DNA of 64,000 nucleotides. It comes from Streptomyces sp. PsTaAH-137. GTDB taxonomy: Bacteria > Actinomycetota > Actinomycetes > Streptomycetales > Streptomycetaceae. Position 1 is the stretch's first letter, and each line of letters starts with the position of its first letter. The notes under the pieces are model-generated. The model was not told the DNA's origin and ran no database searches. It saw only the letters and a program-made list of their open reading frames with translations. The translations under genes were made by a program, and so were the position numbers. The stretch spans positions 1 to 64,000 of the forward strand of contig NZ_QLLY01000021.1 in assembly GCF_003259365.1 (NCBI RefSeq), given 5' to 3'. Shown piece by piece: positions 1 through 8,553 of the stretch.

Positions 1-3
1 CTC

Positions 4-150
4 AGGGGCGCGGGGAACTGCGCGACCAGCCACGACGGTGGCGCGGGTGAAAGACGGCTCAGGGGCGCGGGGAACTGCGCGACCAGCCACGACGGTGGCG
101 CGCGTGAAAGACGGCCCGGGGGCGCGGGAAACTGCGCGAGAAGCGGTCAC
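4..150. repeat. Streptomyces intergenic tandem repeat, array A (about 3 units)
   Basis: Units begin near 4, 61 and 118, so the period is about 57 bp. Each carries the core AGGGGCGCGGGGAACTGCG followed by a short GCCAC-N4-GTGGC inverted repeat; the third unit has diverged. The array sits downstream of the minus-strand gene that ends at 165 and continues off the left window edge. The same core recurs at 18265-18573, 29203-29345 and once near 49421. No coding signal is convincing here. Confidence 0.85.
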
Positions 151-164
151 CGACCCGCACCCTC

Positions 165-1031
165 CTACCTGCGCACCCCCACCTCCGCCACCACCGGCCG
201 ATGATCCGACGCCGCCGGTTCGGCCGGGACCGTGGCTGAGCGGATGTCGATTCCCGTGCCCACCGCCACGTAGTCGATCCGCTTCACCGGGACGTCGGCC
301 GGGAACGTGACCCCGTTCGCCGGGCCCGCGTCGCGCAACTCGGTCCACAGCGGAGCGAGTTCCGGCGCGTCAGGCGTCGCGTTGAAGTCGCCGAGGAGCA
401 CCTGCCGCGCCCCGGGCACCGCGGAGCGCTCGGCCGACATGATGCGGCGGGTGTCCGCGACCTGGGCCACCCGTACCGACGGATCCGCGCGGTAGTCCAG
501 GTGCGTCACGAAGACCTGCACCGGCACCCCGCGCACCTTCAGTGTCACCTCGCCGAACCCGGGCGCGGGCGCCGGCACCGGGTTCGGGTCCTGCGTCGAC
601 AGGCGGGTGATCTCGTGGTTGACGGCCGAACGGATCGGATACCGGGACAGCACGGCGACCCCGAACTCGCGCCGCGGCTCCCCCGCGGTCACCGGATCCA
701 GGCTGTAGATCGGCGCGAACGACACCCGCATCCCGAGCCGCTCCGCGAGCTCCCGCGCCACGTCCAGGTCCTGGCTGCGCGCGCCCCAGTGCACATCGAC
801 CTCCTGGAGGCCGATCACATCGGCGTGCAGGGCGCGCAGCGCGGCCGCCTGCCGGTCGAGGTCGAAAACGTTGTCGGCGCCCGAGCCCGCGTGGATGTTG
901 TAGGTGGCGATGCGCAGCGGGACCGGGGGTGGCCCGTGCTGTCCGGCGGCCACGGCGGGAGCCGTCCCCAGCAGGGTCAACACAGCAACGGACAGGGCAA
1001 GTTGAGAAGCGGAGCGAGATCGTCTCGGCAT
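165..1031 (-). CDS. Secreted endonuclease/exonuclease/phosphatase family protein
   Basis: The 288-aa product belongs to the EEP superfamily (DNase I / sphingomyelinase / inositol phosphatase fold). Visible family signatures in order are TYNIH (start of the fold), GLQEVD (metal-binding Glu), LLGDFN (catalytic Asp-Asn) and SDHRPV (C-terminal Asp-His). The N-terminus MPRRSRSASQLALSVAV is followed by a hydrophobic stretch and AVAA, a classic Sec signal peptide, so the enzyme should act outside the cell. I chose the ATG at 1031 because it begins the signal peptide; the reading frame runs open far upstream to 2027 but there it lies antisense to the MFS gene. The substrate cannot be told from sequence; a phosphodiesterase acting on nucleic acid or phospholipid is most likely. 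It is divergent from the MFS gene starting at 1125. Confidence 0.85.
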   Translation of the reverse strand: MPRRSRSASQLALSVAVLTLLGTAPAVAAGQHGPPPVPLRIATYNIHAGSGADNVFDLDRQAAALRALHADVIGLQEVDVHWGARSQDLDVARELAERLGMRVSFAPIYSLDPVTAGEPRREFGVAVLSRYPIRSAVNHEITRLSTQDPNPVPAPAPGFGEVTLKVRGVPVQVFVTHLDYRADPSVRVAQVADTRRIMSAERSAVPGARQVLLGDFNATPDAPELAPLWTELRDAGPANGVTFPADVPVKRIDYVAVGTGIDIRSATVPAEPAASDHRPVVAEVGVRR

Positions 1032-1124
1032 GGCCGCACCGTATGCCGAAAACTCGCTTGTACGCCGTAAGAGTTGTCCTTTACGGTGTACAGCACTGCC
1101 CATCGCCACCCGACAGGAGCCCGC

Positions 1125-2669
1125 ATGACGGCGACGACCGCCGAGACCTCCGAGCCCTCCGGAACCGCCGCAGGCCACCCGCAGCGCTGGATCATCCTCG
1201 GCGTCATCTGCCTCGCCCAGCTGACCGTGCTGCTCGACAACACCGTCCTGAACGTCGCGATCCCCTCCCTGACCAGGGAGCTGCACGCGTCGACGTCCGA
1301 CATCCAGTGGGTGATCAGCGCCTACTCGCTCGTCCAGTCCGGGCTGCTGCTCACCGCGGGCTCCACCGCCGACCGCTACGGCCGCAAGAAGATGCTCGCG
1401 GCCGGTCTCGTACTGTTCGGCGTCGGTTCGCTGGTCGCCGGACTCGCCGACTCCACCGGCCAGTTGATCGCCGCGCGCGCCGGGATGGGCGTCGGCGGAG
1501 CACTGCTCATGACCACGACCCTGGCCGTGGTCGTGCAGATCTTCGACGACACCGAGCGGGTCAAGGCGATCGGTCTGTGGGCGACCGTCAACTCGCTCGG
1601 CTTCGCCGTCGGACCGCTGCTCGGCGGCGTGATGCTGGACCACTTCTGGTGGGGCGCGATCTTCCTCATCAACATCCCGGTCGCGGTCATCGGGCTCGTC
1701 GCCGTCCTGACGCTCGTACCGGAGTCGAAGAACCCGCAGGGCGACCGGCCCGACCTGCTCGGCGCGCTGCTCTCCACGGTCGGTATGACCGGCGTCGTCT
1801 ACGCGATCATCAGCGGGCCCGGCGAGGGCTGGACGTCCGGCACCACGCTGGTCTCGGCCGCGGTCGGCGTCGTCTTCCTGGCCGCGTTCGTCGGCTGGGA
1901 GCTGCGCATCCCGTACCCGATGCTGGACATGCACTTCTTCCGCAACCAGAAGTTCACGGGCGCGGTCGCCGGGGCGATCCTCGTCGCGTTCGGCATGGGC
2001 GGCTCGCTGTTCCTGCTCACCCAGCACCTCCAGTTCGTGCTCGGCTACGGGCCGTTGGAGGCCGGCCTGCGCACCGCGCCGCTCGCGCTGACCATCGTCG
2101 CCCTGAACCTCACCGGCGTCGGTGCGAAGTTTCTCGCCAAGGTCGGCACCCCGGTCACCATCGCGGCTGGCATGTCCTGCCTGGCGGCGGGGCTCGCGGC
2201 GATCGCCGTGCTCGGCGGCGACTCGTACGGCGGGATGCTCGTCGGCCTGGTCGTCATGGGCGTCGGCATCGCCTTCGCCATGCCCGCCATGGCCAACGCC
2301 ATCATGAGCGCCATCCCGCCGGCGAAGGCGGGCGTCGGCGCGGGTGTGAACGGCACCCTCGCCGAGTTCGGCAACGGGCTCGGCGTCGCCGTCCTCGGCG
2401 CGGTGCTCAACGCCCGGTTCGCGGCGCTGATCGCCGTGTCCGCCGCCTCGCTCCCGGCGGCGCTGGCGGCCGCCGACTCCGCGCAGGAGAGGGCCCGGAT
2501 CGCGGACGCCTTCTCCTCGGGGCTCGAAACCAGCCAGGTGGTCGGCGCCGTCGCCGTACTCGTCGGCGGACTCCTCGCCGCGGCGTTGCTGCGGCGCGCC
2601 GAGCGGGCAGAGTCAGCAGGGGCGACGGCGGCTTCGGGCGCTTTCCCCACCGGCCCTGAACAGCCCTAG
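1125..2669 (+). CDS. MFS drug exporter, DHA2 (14-TM EmrB/QacA-like) family
   Basis: The 514-aa integral membrane protein resembles proton-driven multidrug exporters. The N-terminal helix reads LAQLTVLLDNTVLNVAIPSL, the DHA2 motif D1 region; a motif A loop (TADRYGRKKML) follows helix 2 and motif C lies around GFAVGPLLGG. Length and roughly 14 hydrophobic segments fit DHA2. The ATG at 1125 is preceded by GACAGGAG, a good ribosome binding site; the open frame back to 1074 lacks one. A TetR gene follows 90 bp downstream on the same strand, so the pair probably forms a regulated efflux unit. The substrate is unknown. Confidence 0.9.
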   Translation: MTATTAETSEPSGTAAGHPQRWIILGVICLAQLTVLLDNTVLNVAIPSLTRELHASTSDIQWVISAYSLVQSGLLLTAGSTADRYGRKKMLAAGLVLFGVGSLVAGLADSTGQLIAARAGMGVGGALLMTTTLAVVVQIFDDTERVKAIGLWATVNSLGFAVGPLLGGVMLDHFWWGAIFLINIPVAVIGLVAVLTLVPESKNPQGDRPDLLGALLSTVGMTGVVYAIISGPGEGWTSGTTLVSAAVGVVFLAAFVGWELRIPYPMLDMHFFRNQKFTGAVAGAILVAFGMGGSLFLLTQHLQFVLGYGPLEAGLRTAPLALTIVALNLTGVGAKFLAKVGTPVTIAAGMSCLAAGLAAIAVLGGDSYGGMLVGLVVMGVGIAFAMPAMANAIMSAIPPAKAGVGAGVNGTLAEFGNGLGVAVLGAVLNARFAALIAVSAASLPAALAAADSAQERARIADAFSSGLETSQVVGAVAVLVGGLLAAALLRRAERAESAGATAASGAFPTGPEQP

Positions 2670-2759
2670 CATCAAGGCAGGCGGACGGGCGGATTCCGAG
2701 GGTAGGAGCCCAGAGGGGTCCGCCCCCGCCCGGTACGTCAACTCCTGGGAAGGTGCGCC

Positions 2760-3530
2760 ATGGCGAAGGCAGCGCGGATGAGCGTCTGGCTCGAAGAGAG
2801 CAGGCCCGGACGCGGTCGGCGCAGCGAGCAGCCCAGCGGCCTGGACCGGGAGCGCATCACGAGCGCCACCGTGAAGCTGCTCGACGCCGAGGGGCTCGCC
2901 AAGTTCTCCATGCGGCGCCTCGCGGGCGAGCTGGGCGTCACCGCGATGTCCGTGTACTGGTACGTCGACACCAAGGACGACCTGCTCGAACTCGCCCTGG
3001 ACCGGGCGTTCGGCGAGCCGAAGGTCAGCGGCATGGGCGTCGAGGACCCCGACGACGCCGACTGGAGCGAGCAGGTGCGCCGGCTCGCCACCGAGTACCG
3101 GGCGCTGCTCGTGCGCCACCCCTGGATCTCGCCGCTGGTCGGCAACTACCTCAACATCGGCCCGAACTCCCTGGAGTTCTCCGCCGTCGTCCAGCGCGTC
3201 TTCGCCCGCACCGGGCTGCCGATGAGCGCGCAGCGCGGCGCGATCGCCAGCGTCATGCAGTTCGTGTACGGCTACGGGACCGTCGAGGGCCACTTCCGGC
3301 AGCGGTGCGCCGATGTCGGCATGACGCAGGACGAGTACTTCCGGCGGACGATGACCACCTTCACCGCACCGGCCGACAAGCCCGAGATGCTGCGGCACGC
3401 CGAGGAGACGATGGCGCAGGTGGAAGCCGGGGGCACGGTCGAGCAGGTCCGTGACCTCGACTTCCACGTCGCGCTCGATCTCCAGATCGCCGGGATCGCG
3501 GCGCTGGTGGCGCGGGAGGGGGCTCGCTAG
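2760..3530 (+). CDS. TetR/AcrR family transcriptional regulator
   Basis: The 256-aa protein has an N-terminal TetR DNA-binding domain: helices around residues 28-75, with HTH core FSMRRLAGELGVTAMSVYWY. The C-terminal half is the larger TetR_C type of ligand-binding domain found in TetR-like drug sensors. A GGGAAGG ribosome binding site precedes the ATG. It lies just downstream of the DHA2 exporter on the same strand and is the obvious candidate to repress it, although I saw no clear inverted repeat in the 90 bp between them. Its stop overlaps that of the convergent F420-type gene by 3 bp. Confidence 0.9.
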   Translation: MAKAARMSVWLEESRPGRGRRSEQPSGLDRERITSATVKLLDAEGLAKFSMRRLAGELGVTAMSVYWYVDTKDDLLELALDRAFGEPKVSGMGVEDPDDADWSEQVRRLATEYRALLVRHPWISPLVGNYLNIGPNSLEFSAVVQRVFARTGLPMSAQRGAIASVMQFVYGYGTVEGHFRQRCADVGMTQDEYFRRTMTTFTAPADKPEMLRHAEETMAQVEAGGTVEQVRDLDFHVALDLQIAGIAALVAREGAR

Positions 3531-3988
3531 CCGAGCCGCGCCGGGAAGCCGCCGGTCGCCACCGGGCCCCACTTCTCGGGGGTGATCCGGATGATCGACT
3601 TGCCCTGCTTCACCATCGCCTCGCGGTACTCGTCCCAGTCCGGGTGCTCCCCCGAGATGTTCCGGAAGTACTCCACGAGGGGTTCGACCGAGTCGGGGGT
3701 GTCGAGGACCTCGGCGGCGCCGTCGATCTGCACCCACGGCCCGTTCCAGTCGTCGCTCAGCACGACCACGCTGACGCGGGGATCGCGCTTGGCGTTACGG
3801 GTCTTGGCGCGCTCGGGATAGGTGGAGACGACGATCCGCCCGGCGTCGTCCACCCCGCAGGTCAAAGGAGAGGCCTGCGGGGTGCCGTCGGCGCGGGCGG
3901 TGATGAGGAGGGCGCGGTGGCGGGGTCGTACGAAGTCGAGCAACTCGTCCAGGGAAACACGGGTGTTGGTCGCGATGTTCGGAGCCAT
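3527..3988 (-). CDS. PPOX-class F420-dependent oxidoreductase
   Basis: The 153-aa split-barrel flavin/deazaflavin-binding protein matches the actinobacterial family typified by Rv1155. Features include the N-terminal block RPRHRALLITARADGTPQAS, a central strand pattern (VSTYPERAKTRNAKRDPRVS) that contacts cofactor phosphate in this family, and the C-terminal RITPEKWGPV. I prefer the ATG at 3988 (MAPNIATNTRV), which begins the conserved fold; an upstream in-frame start at 4018 would add ten residues. F420H2 rather than FMN is inferred from family. The substrate is unknown. It converges on the TetR gene. Confidence 0.85.
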   Translation of the reverse strand: MAPNIATNTRVSLDELLDFVRPRHRALLITARADGTPQASPLTCGVDDAGRIVVSTYPERAKTRNAKRDPRVSVVVLSDDWNGPWVQIDGAAEVLDTPDSVEPLVEYFRNISGEHPDWDEYREAMVKQGKSIIRITPEKWGPVATGGFPARLG

Positions 3989-4027
3989 GCCACCCAGCCT
4001 AATGACTGCGCCTGTCACCGGCCGGTG

Positions 4028-4846
4028 CTACATGCTGGGCAGCGCGTCGCCCTGGACCGCCTGGATGTCGAGCTCGACCTTGAGCGTCGCGCCGATCGCC
4101 GCGATACCGGCCTGCACGACCTGGTTGTAGTTCATGGCGAAGTCCTCGCGCTTGAGCTCGGCCGTCGCCTTGAACGCGGCGCGGGTGCCGCCCCACGGGT
4201 CGGCGCCGGTGCCGAGGTAGCTGAGGTCGAGGTCGACCTCGCGCACCACGCCGTGCAGGTTCAGCTCGCCGTGCACGGTCCAGCGGTCGGTGCCGGCCGG
4301 GGTCAGGCCCGTCGAGCGGTAGGTGATCTCGGGGTGCGACTCGACGTCCAGGAAGTCGGGGGACTTCAGATGGCCGTCGCGCATCCCGTTGCCGGTGTCG
4401 ATCGACGCCGACCGGATGACCGCCTCGACGCGGGACTTCTCCACGTCCTGCGCGATGTCGATCCGCGCCCGGAAGTCCGTGAACCGGCCGTGCACGGAGG
4501 TGATGCCCAGGTGCTGGGCGGTCGCGGCGACCGCGGAGTGCGCCGGGTCAACCGTCCACGGTCCGGGCGGCGGCAGCTCGGCCCCGCCCTGCCGGGCCAG
4601 CACGACGGTGCCGACCTCGGCCCGGCCGGTCGCCGTGACCAGCGCCGTGGAGGCCGCGGGGCCGTACCCGACGGCGGTCACGATCACGGTGTACGGGCCG
4701 GGGGTGAGGGTCGTCGCGTCGTGCACGGCGCCCTCGTCGTCCGCCTCGGCACGCAGTACCTGCGCGCCCGTCATGTCGGTCACCGTGACGACGGCGTGCG
4801 GCAGAGCCCACCCGTCCCGCGTCCGGATCCGCGCGCTGAGTCCCAT
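4028..4846 (-). CDS. YceI-family lipid-binding protein with N-terminal carboxypeptidase-regulatory-like domain
   Basis: The 272-aa protein has two parts. Residues about 1-90 form a beta-sandwich of the carboxypeptidase-regulatory-like type (pattern GPYTVIVTAVGY). Residues about 95-272 are a YceI lipocalin-like domain, recognisable from WTVDPAHSAVAATAQHLG, a central block VEAVIRSASIDTGN, and HGELNLHGVVREVDLDL. YceI domains bind isoprenoid-type lipids. There is no signal peptide, unlike E. coli YceI. Two ATGs are possible; 4846 has AGGAG nine bases upstream, while 4855 abuts the same site, so 4846 is preferred. It is 210 bp downstream of the MFS fusion, which carries related beta domains. Confidence 0.85.
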   Translation of the reverse strand: MGLSARIRTRDGWALPHAVVTVTDMTGAQVLRAEADDEGAVHDATTLTPGPYTVIVTAVGYGPAASTALVTATGRAEVGTVVLARQGGAELPPPGPWTVDPAHSAVAATAQHLGITSVHGRFTDFRARIDIAQDVEKSRVEAVIRSASIDTGNGMRDGHLKSPDFLDVESHPEITYRSTGLTPAGTDRWTVHGELNLHGVVREVDLDLSYLGTGADPWGGTRAAFKATAELKREDFAMNYNQVVQAGIAAIGATLKVELDIQAVQGDALPSM

Positions 4847-4912
4847 CGTCCACATCTCCTAGCTGAAGTTCTCACACACGTAAGGGAGTTGAGTGCGCCC
4901 TGTACGTGAAAC

Positions 4913-4974
4913 GGCCCCGGCCCGCAGCGTCTCGGCCGTCCCCTGCCGTTAACGACGCCACCGGGTCCGGGGCC
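4913..4974. terminator. Possible bidirectional terminator between MFS fusion and yceI-like gene
   Basis: GGCCCCGG at 4913-4920 pairs with CCGGGGCC at 4967-4974, the latter followed by CCTTTTC on the plus strand and, reading minus, by GTTTC after the other arm. The long loop (46 nt) makes this weak. If active it would separate the yceI-like transcript from the upstream transporter. Confidence 0.35.
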
Positions 4975-5056
4975 CTTTTCCCACATCCGGACGGACGGTG
5001 CGGCTCACGTCTCCGCTCGAAACGCGGGCCGCACCGGTGTGTTCGTCCGGAGTCCG

Positions 5057-7609
5057 TTACTCGCCGGGGTGGGCGAGCTCGATGTCGTGACCGTCGACAC
5101 CACTGCCGTTCACGGTCAGGTGGGTGGCCACCGGCGGGTAGCCGGTCGCGATGACCGTGTACTCGCCGCCGTCCAGGTCGGTGAAGGCGTACGCGCCGTC
5201 CTCACCGGTGGTCGAGGTCGCGACCACGTTGCCCGCGGCGTCGACGAGCGTGACCCGCGCGTCGTTCAGCGAGCGGCCCGCGGCCCGGATCGTGCCCTGG
5301 ACCTGGGAGCCGGAGTTCAGCTCGATCTCGACGCGGGTGACACCCGTGCCGCCGACCTCGACGGGCAGGGCGAGCGGCCGGTGTCCGGCCGCGTTCACCG
5401 CGACGGTCACCGCGCCCGGGACCAGCTCGGCGAAGGTGAACTCGCCGTCCTGGCCGGAGAGTCCGGTGGCCAGCACGTCACCGCGGACGTCGGTCACGAT
5501 GACCATGGCGCCGATGACCGCCGCCTTGGTCTCCGCGGCCCTGACCACACCGCTCAGGCCGCTGGTGCCGCTGAGCAGGATGTCGTACGCGGTTCCGGTC
5601 CCGGTGCCGTCCTCGCCGACGAGCACCGTGGAGGCCTGCGGCTGGTAGCCGTCGGCCGAGGCGATCAGGACGTAGGAACCGGCGCCGGGGGCGTCGATCG
5701 TGTACGAGCCGTCGGCCTGGGCGACCGCGCGGCCCAGCTGCCGTCCCCCGAGGGAGATCAGCGTGACCGCGGCCCGCGGGACCGGGGCGGACTCGGCGCC
5801 GCGGACGAAGCCGTGCACCGGGGTGCCGCCCGTGCCGGGCTGCGCCGGGACGCTGCCGGCCGGGGCCGACGCGACGGCCGCCAGACGCTGGGTCTGGGTG
5901 TCGGCGGCGGGCTCACCCGCACCGACCAGGCTCGGCACCTTCTCCGGCTCGGTGACCGGGTTCGCGGTGAGGCCCGCGGTGGCGCCGGACGCGGCCGCCT
6001 CGGTCTCCTTGGCCTGGTCCAGGCCGCCGGACGTACGCAGCGGAACCTCCTTGATGAACAGCATGGCGATCAGGGCGATCAGCGCGATCGGCGCGGCGAT
6101 CAGGAAGACGTCGGCGATGCCGTGCCCGTAGGAGCTCTCCATGATCGTGCGCAGCGGCGCGGGCAGCTTGTCCAGGTCGGGGATGGCGCCGCCACCCGTA
6201 CCGCCGTGGCCGAGGGCGGCGCCCTTCGGGCCGAGGTCGGCGAGGCCGTCCTTGACGTAGTGCGTGATGCGGGTGGACATGATCGAACCGAGCGCCGAGA
6301 CACCCATCGCACCACCGAGGGAGCGGAAGAAGGTGACCGTGGAGCTGGCCGAGCCGATGTCCTGCGGGGCGACCTGGTTCTGGGTGCAGAGCACGAGGTT
6401 CTGCATCGTCATGCCGACGCCGAGACCCATCAGGGCCATGAAGATGGCGACGTGCCAGTACGGGGTGTCGTAGCGGATCGTGCCGAGCAGGCCGAGGCCC
6501 GCCGTGATGAGGACGCCGCCGGAGACCAGCCACGCCTTCCACTTGCCGGTCTTGGTGATGACCTGGCCCGCGACGGTCGACGAGATGAACAGGCCGCCGA
6601 TCATCGGGATCGTCATGACACCGGACATCGTCGGCGACTTGCCGCGCGCCAGCTGGAAGTACTGCGAGAAGAACACGGTGCCCGCGAACATCGCGACACC
6701 CACGAAGAGCGAGGCGATCGAGGCGAGCGTGATGGTGCGGTTGCGGAAGAGCCGCAGCGGGATGATCGGCTCGGCGGCCTTGCTCTCCACGAGGATGAAG
6801 ATCAGGGCGAGCACGACCGCGCCGCCGACCATCGCGCCGGTCTGCCACGACAGCCAGTCGTACTTGTCGTCGGCGAAGGTGACCCACAGGAGCAGGGTGC
6901 AGACCGCGGCGGTGATGAAGAAGGCACCGGCCCAGTCGACCTTGACGTTCTCGCGCTTGACGACGGGGAGCTTCAGCGTCTTCTGGAGCACGATGAGCGC
7001 GATGACCGCGAACGGCACACCGACGTAGAAGCACCAGCGCCAGCCGAGCCACGAGGTGTCGGTGATGACACCGCCGAGCAGCGGGCCGCCGACGGTGGCG
7101 ACGGCGAAGGTCGCACCGAGGTAGCCGGAGTAGCGGCCCCGCTCGCGCGGGGAGATCATCGCGGCCATCACGATCTGCGCGAGGGCGGACAGACCGCCGA
7201 CGCCGATGCCCTGGACGACACGGCAGGTGATCAGCATGCCGGGGTTCTGCGAGAGACCCGCGACGACCGAACCGCCCACGTAGATGATCAGGGCTATCTG
7301 GACGAGCGCCTTCTTGCTGAAGATGTCGGCGAGCTTGCCCCACAGGGGGGTGGTCGCGGTCATCGCGAGCAGCGACGCGGTGACGACCCAGGTGTAGGCG
7401 GACTGGCCGCCGCCGAGGTCGCCCACGATCTCGGGCAGAGCGTTGGTGACGATCGTCGACGACAGAATGGCGACGAACATGCCGAGCAGCAGCCCGGACA
7501 GCGCCTCCATGATCTGACGGTGCGTCATGGTGGCGCCGGCGTCGGGGGCATTGCCTCCGTGCTTGGCGGCATGGCTGCCCCGCACACCGGACGGTGTGGA
7601 TGTTGCCAT
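5057..7609 (-). CDS. MFS (DHA2) transporter fused to C-terminal carboxypeptidase-regulatory-like repeats
   Basis: The 850-aa fusion has two parts. Residues about 25-540 form a 14-TM DHA2 exporter: motif LLLGMFVAILSSTIVTNALP in helix 1, motif A-like LWGKLADIFSKK, and RVVQGIGVGG. Residues about 600-850 form a soluble tail with about three tandem beta-sandwich repeats, each with the pattern of a carboxypeptidase regulatory domain (VHGFVRGAESAPVPRAAVTL; LSGVVRAAETKAAVIGAMV; VQGTIRAAGRSLNDARVTL) and ending near EYTVIATGYPP. Plain DHA2 exporters are about 480-530 residues, so the tail is an addition. The ATG at 7609 has AAAGGA upstream. It lies 20 bp after marR on the same strand and is probably co-transcribed. 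Drug efflux is inferred; the tail may be an adhesive or ligand-binding module. Confidence 0.9.
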   Translation of the reverse strand: MATSTPSGVRGSHAAKHGGNAPDAGATMTHRQIMEALSGLLLGMFVAILSSTIVTNALPEIVGDLGGGQSAYTWVVTASLLAMTATTPLWGKLADIFSKKALVQIALIIYVGGSVVAGLSQNPGMLITCRVVQGIGVGGLSALAQIVMAAMISPRERGRYSGYLGATFAVATVGGPLLGGVITDTSWLGWRWCFYVGVPFAVIALIVLQKTLKLPVVKRENVKVDWAGAFFITAAVCTLLLWVTFADDKYDWLSWQTGAMVGGAVVLALIFILVESKAAEPIIPLRLFRNRTITLASIASLFVGVAMFAGTVFFSQYFQLARGKSPTMSGVMTIPMIGGLFISSTVAGQVITKTGKWKAWLVSGGVLITAGLGLLGTIRYDTPYWHVAIFMALMGLGVGMTMQNLVLCTQNQVAPQDIGSASSTVTFFRSLGGAMGVSALGSIMSTRITHYVKDGLADLGPKGAALGHGGTGGGAIPDLDKLPAPLRTIMESSYGHGIADVFLIAAPIALIALIAMLFIKEVPLRTSGGLDQAKETEAAASGATAGLTANPVTEPEKVPSLVGAGEPAADTQTQRLAAVASAPAGSVPAQPGTGGTPVHGFVRGAESAPVPRAAVTLISLGGRQLGRAVAQADGSYTIDAPGAGSYVLIASADGYQPQASTVLVGEDGTGTGTAYDILLSGTSGLSGVVRAAETKAAVIGAMVIVTDVRGDVLATGLSGQDGEFTFAELVPGAVTVAVNAAGHRPLALPVEVGGTGVTRVEIELNSGSQVQGTIRAAGRSLNDARVTLVDAAGNVVATSTTGEDGAYAFTDLDGGEYTVIATGYPPVATHLTVNGSGVDGHDIELAHPGE

Positions 7610-7629
7610 GGGATTCCTTTTCTTACGTC

Positions 7630-8130
7630 TTACGCGGGTGTACGGGTGGTCTGTGTCGAAGGCTGCGCCGCCACGGGGAGCGGTGTCCGGGACGCCGTCG
7701 TCCGGCAGTCCCCGAAGCTGTCGCGCAGTCGCGTCATCAGGGCGATGAGCTGGTTGACCTCGTCGTCGGACCAGTCGCTCAGCCGCTCGGCGAGCAGCTC
7801 GGTGGTCCGGGCGTCGAGGTTGTTCATCTGTTCGTGCCCCTCGGCGGTGAGGGTGAGGATCCGCGAGCGCTTGTCGGCGGGGTCGGGGCGGCGCTCGATC
7901 CAGCCGCGGTCCGCGGTGTGCGCGACGTGCCTGCTGGCCACGGACATGTCGACGGCCATCAGCTCGGCCATCCTGCTCATCCGCATGTCGCCGTAGCGCT
8001 TGAGGAGAGCGAGGACGGCAGCCGAACCTGCCGGACAGTCGTGGGGCAGGATGCGCGCCATGTCCCTCTTGACGGCGCCGAAGGCACTGAGCTGTCGGGC
8101 CAGTTCGTCGTAATGACGCTGTGCGGCCAC
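7630..8130 (-). CDS. MarR-family transcriptional regulator
   Basis: The 166-aa winged-helix protein has the MarR arrangement: a dimerisation helix (ARQLSAFGAVKRDMARI), recognition region (RMSRMAELMAVDMSVASRHV) and wing DRGWIERRPDPADKRSRIL, whose DxRxxx pattern is typical of the family. I chose the GTG at 8130 because AGGAGG lies four bases upstream; an upstream ATG frame to 8199 runs through the operator region. Two perfect inverted repeats sit 28-69 bp upstream, so autoregulation and control of the downstream MFS fusion are likely. The C-terminal tail is short and polar. Confidence 0.92.
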   Translation of the reverse strand: MAAQRHYDELARQLSAFGAVKRDMARILPHDCPAGSAAVLALLKRYGDMRMSRMAELMAVDMSVASRHVAHTADRGWIERRPDPADKRSRILTLTAEGHEQMNNLDARTTELLAERLSDWSDDEVNQLIALMTRLRDSFGDCRTTASRTPLPVAAQPSTQTTRTPA

Positions 8131-8157
8131 AGCACCTCCTGACCAAAACCTTATTTG

Positions 8158-8199
8158 TTGCTTAGAGCAACCATAGAAGCAGTTGGTTGCCGCAGGCAA
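8158..8199. promoter_or_regulatory. Tandem MarR-type operators
   Basis: Two perfect palindromes of the same form lie upstream of marR. TTGCTTAGAGCAA occupies 8158-8170 and TTGCCGCAGGCAA occupies 8187-8199. Both are TTGCY-N3-RGCAA, with centres 29 bp apart. This is the size and symmetry of known MarR operators, and the AT-richness of the stretch against its surroundings fits a promoter. Binding is inferred from pattern and position. Confidence 0.75.
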
Positions 8200-8325
8200 A
8201 CTAAAAAGGGCGTTCGACCCTAAAAACTAGGCAAACCTCCGGGCCTAATGGTGTAAAGCCGCAGCTCAAAGGGGCTGTGGCTGACCTGTGGCGCCTGTGG
8301 CGCCGATTCGCTAGGGTCCTGCCCC

Positions 8326-8538
8326 ATGGCACACAACCCCCAGGGCCCGGGCCCCGAAGGCAACATCGACCCCGCGGGCAGCACCCAGATGTTCCGCGCT
8401 TTCGTGGACGACGGCGGCACGCCGACGCCGCGCGCGCAGGCGGCACCGGTGAAGTCCGGTCCCGGCGCGGGACTGATCGTCGGCATCGTGGTCGCGATCG
8501 TCGTGGTGGCGGCGGTGGCCTGGCTGGCGCTCAAGTAG
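8326..8538 (+). CDS. Small single-pass membrane protein, unknown function
   Basis: The 70-aa product has a polar N-terminus rich in Pro and Gly (about 45 residues) and one C-terminal transmembrane helix (LIVGIVVAIVVVAAVAWLAL) ending two residues before the stop. That topology suggests a tail-anchored protein with the N-terminus inside. No family function is known to me. The ATG is preceded by GGGTCCTGCCCC, a poor ribosome site. It converges on the Gly/Ser-rich gene. Confidence 0.75.
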   Translation: MAHNPQGPGPEGNIDPAGSTQMFRAFVDDGGTPTPRAQAAPVKSGPGAGLIVGIVVAIVVVAAVAWLALK

Positions 8539-8553
8539 CGGCCGACCGCGCCC

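Noticed and set aside
5039..7996. A 985-codon plus-strand open frame opposite the MFS fusion and marR.
   Set aside because: Antisense shadow. No motif, low-complexity Asp/Gly/Arg/Glu content, and the minus-strand genes have clear families and ribosome sites.
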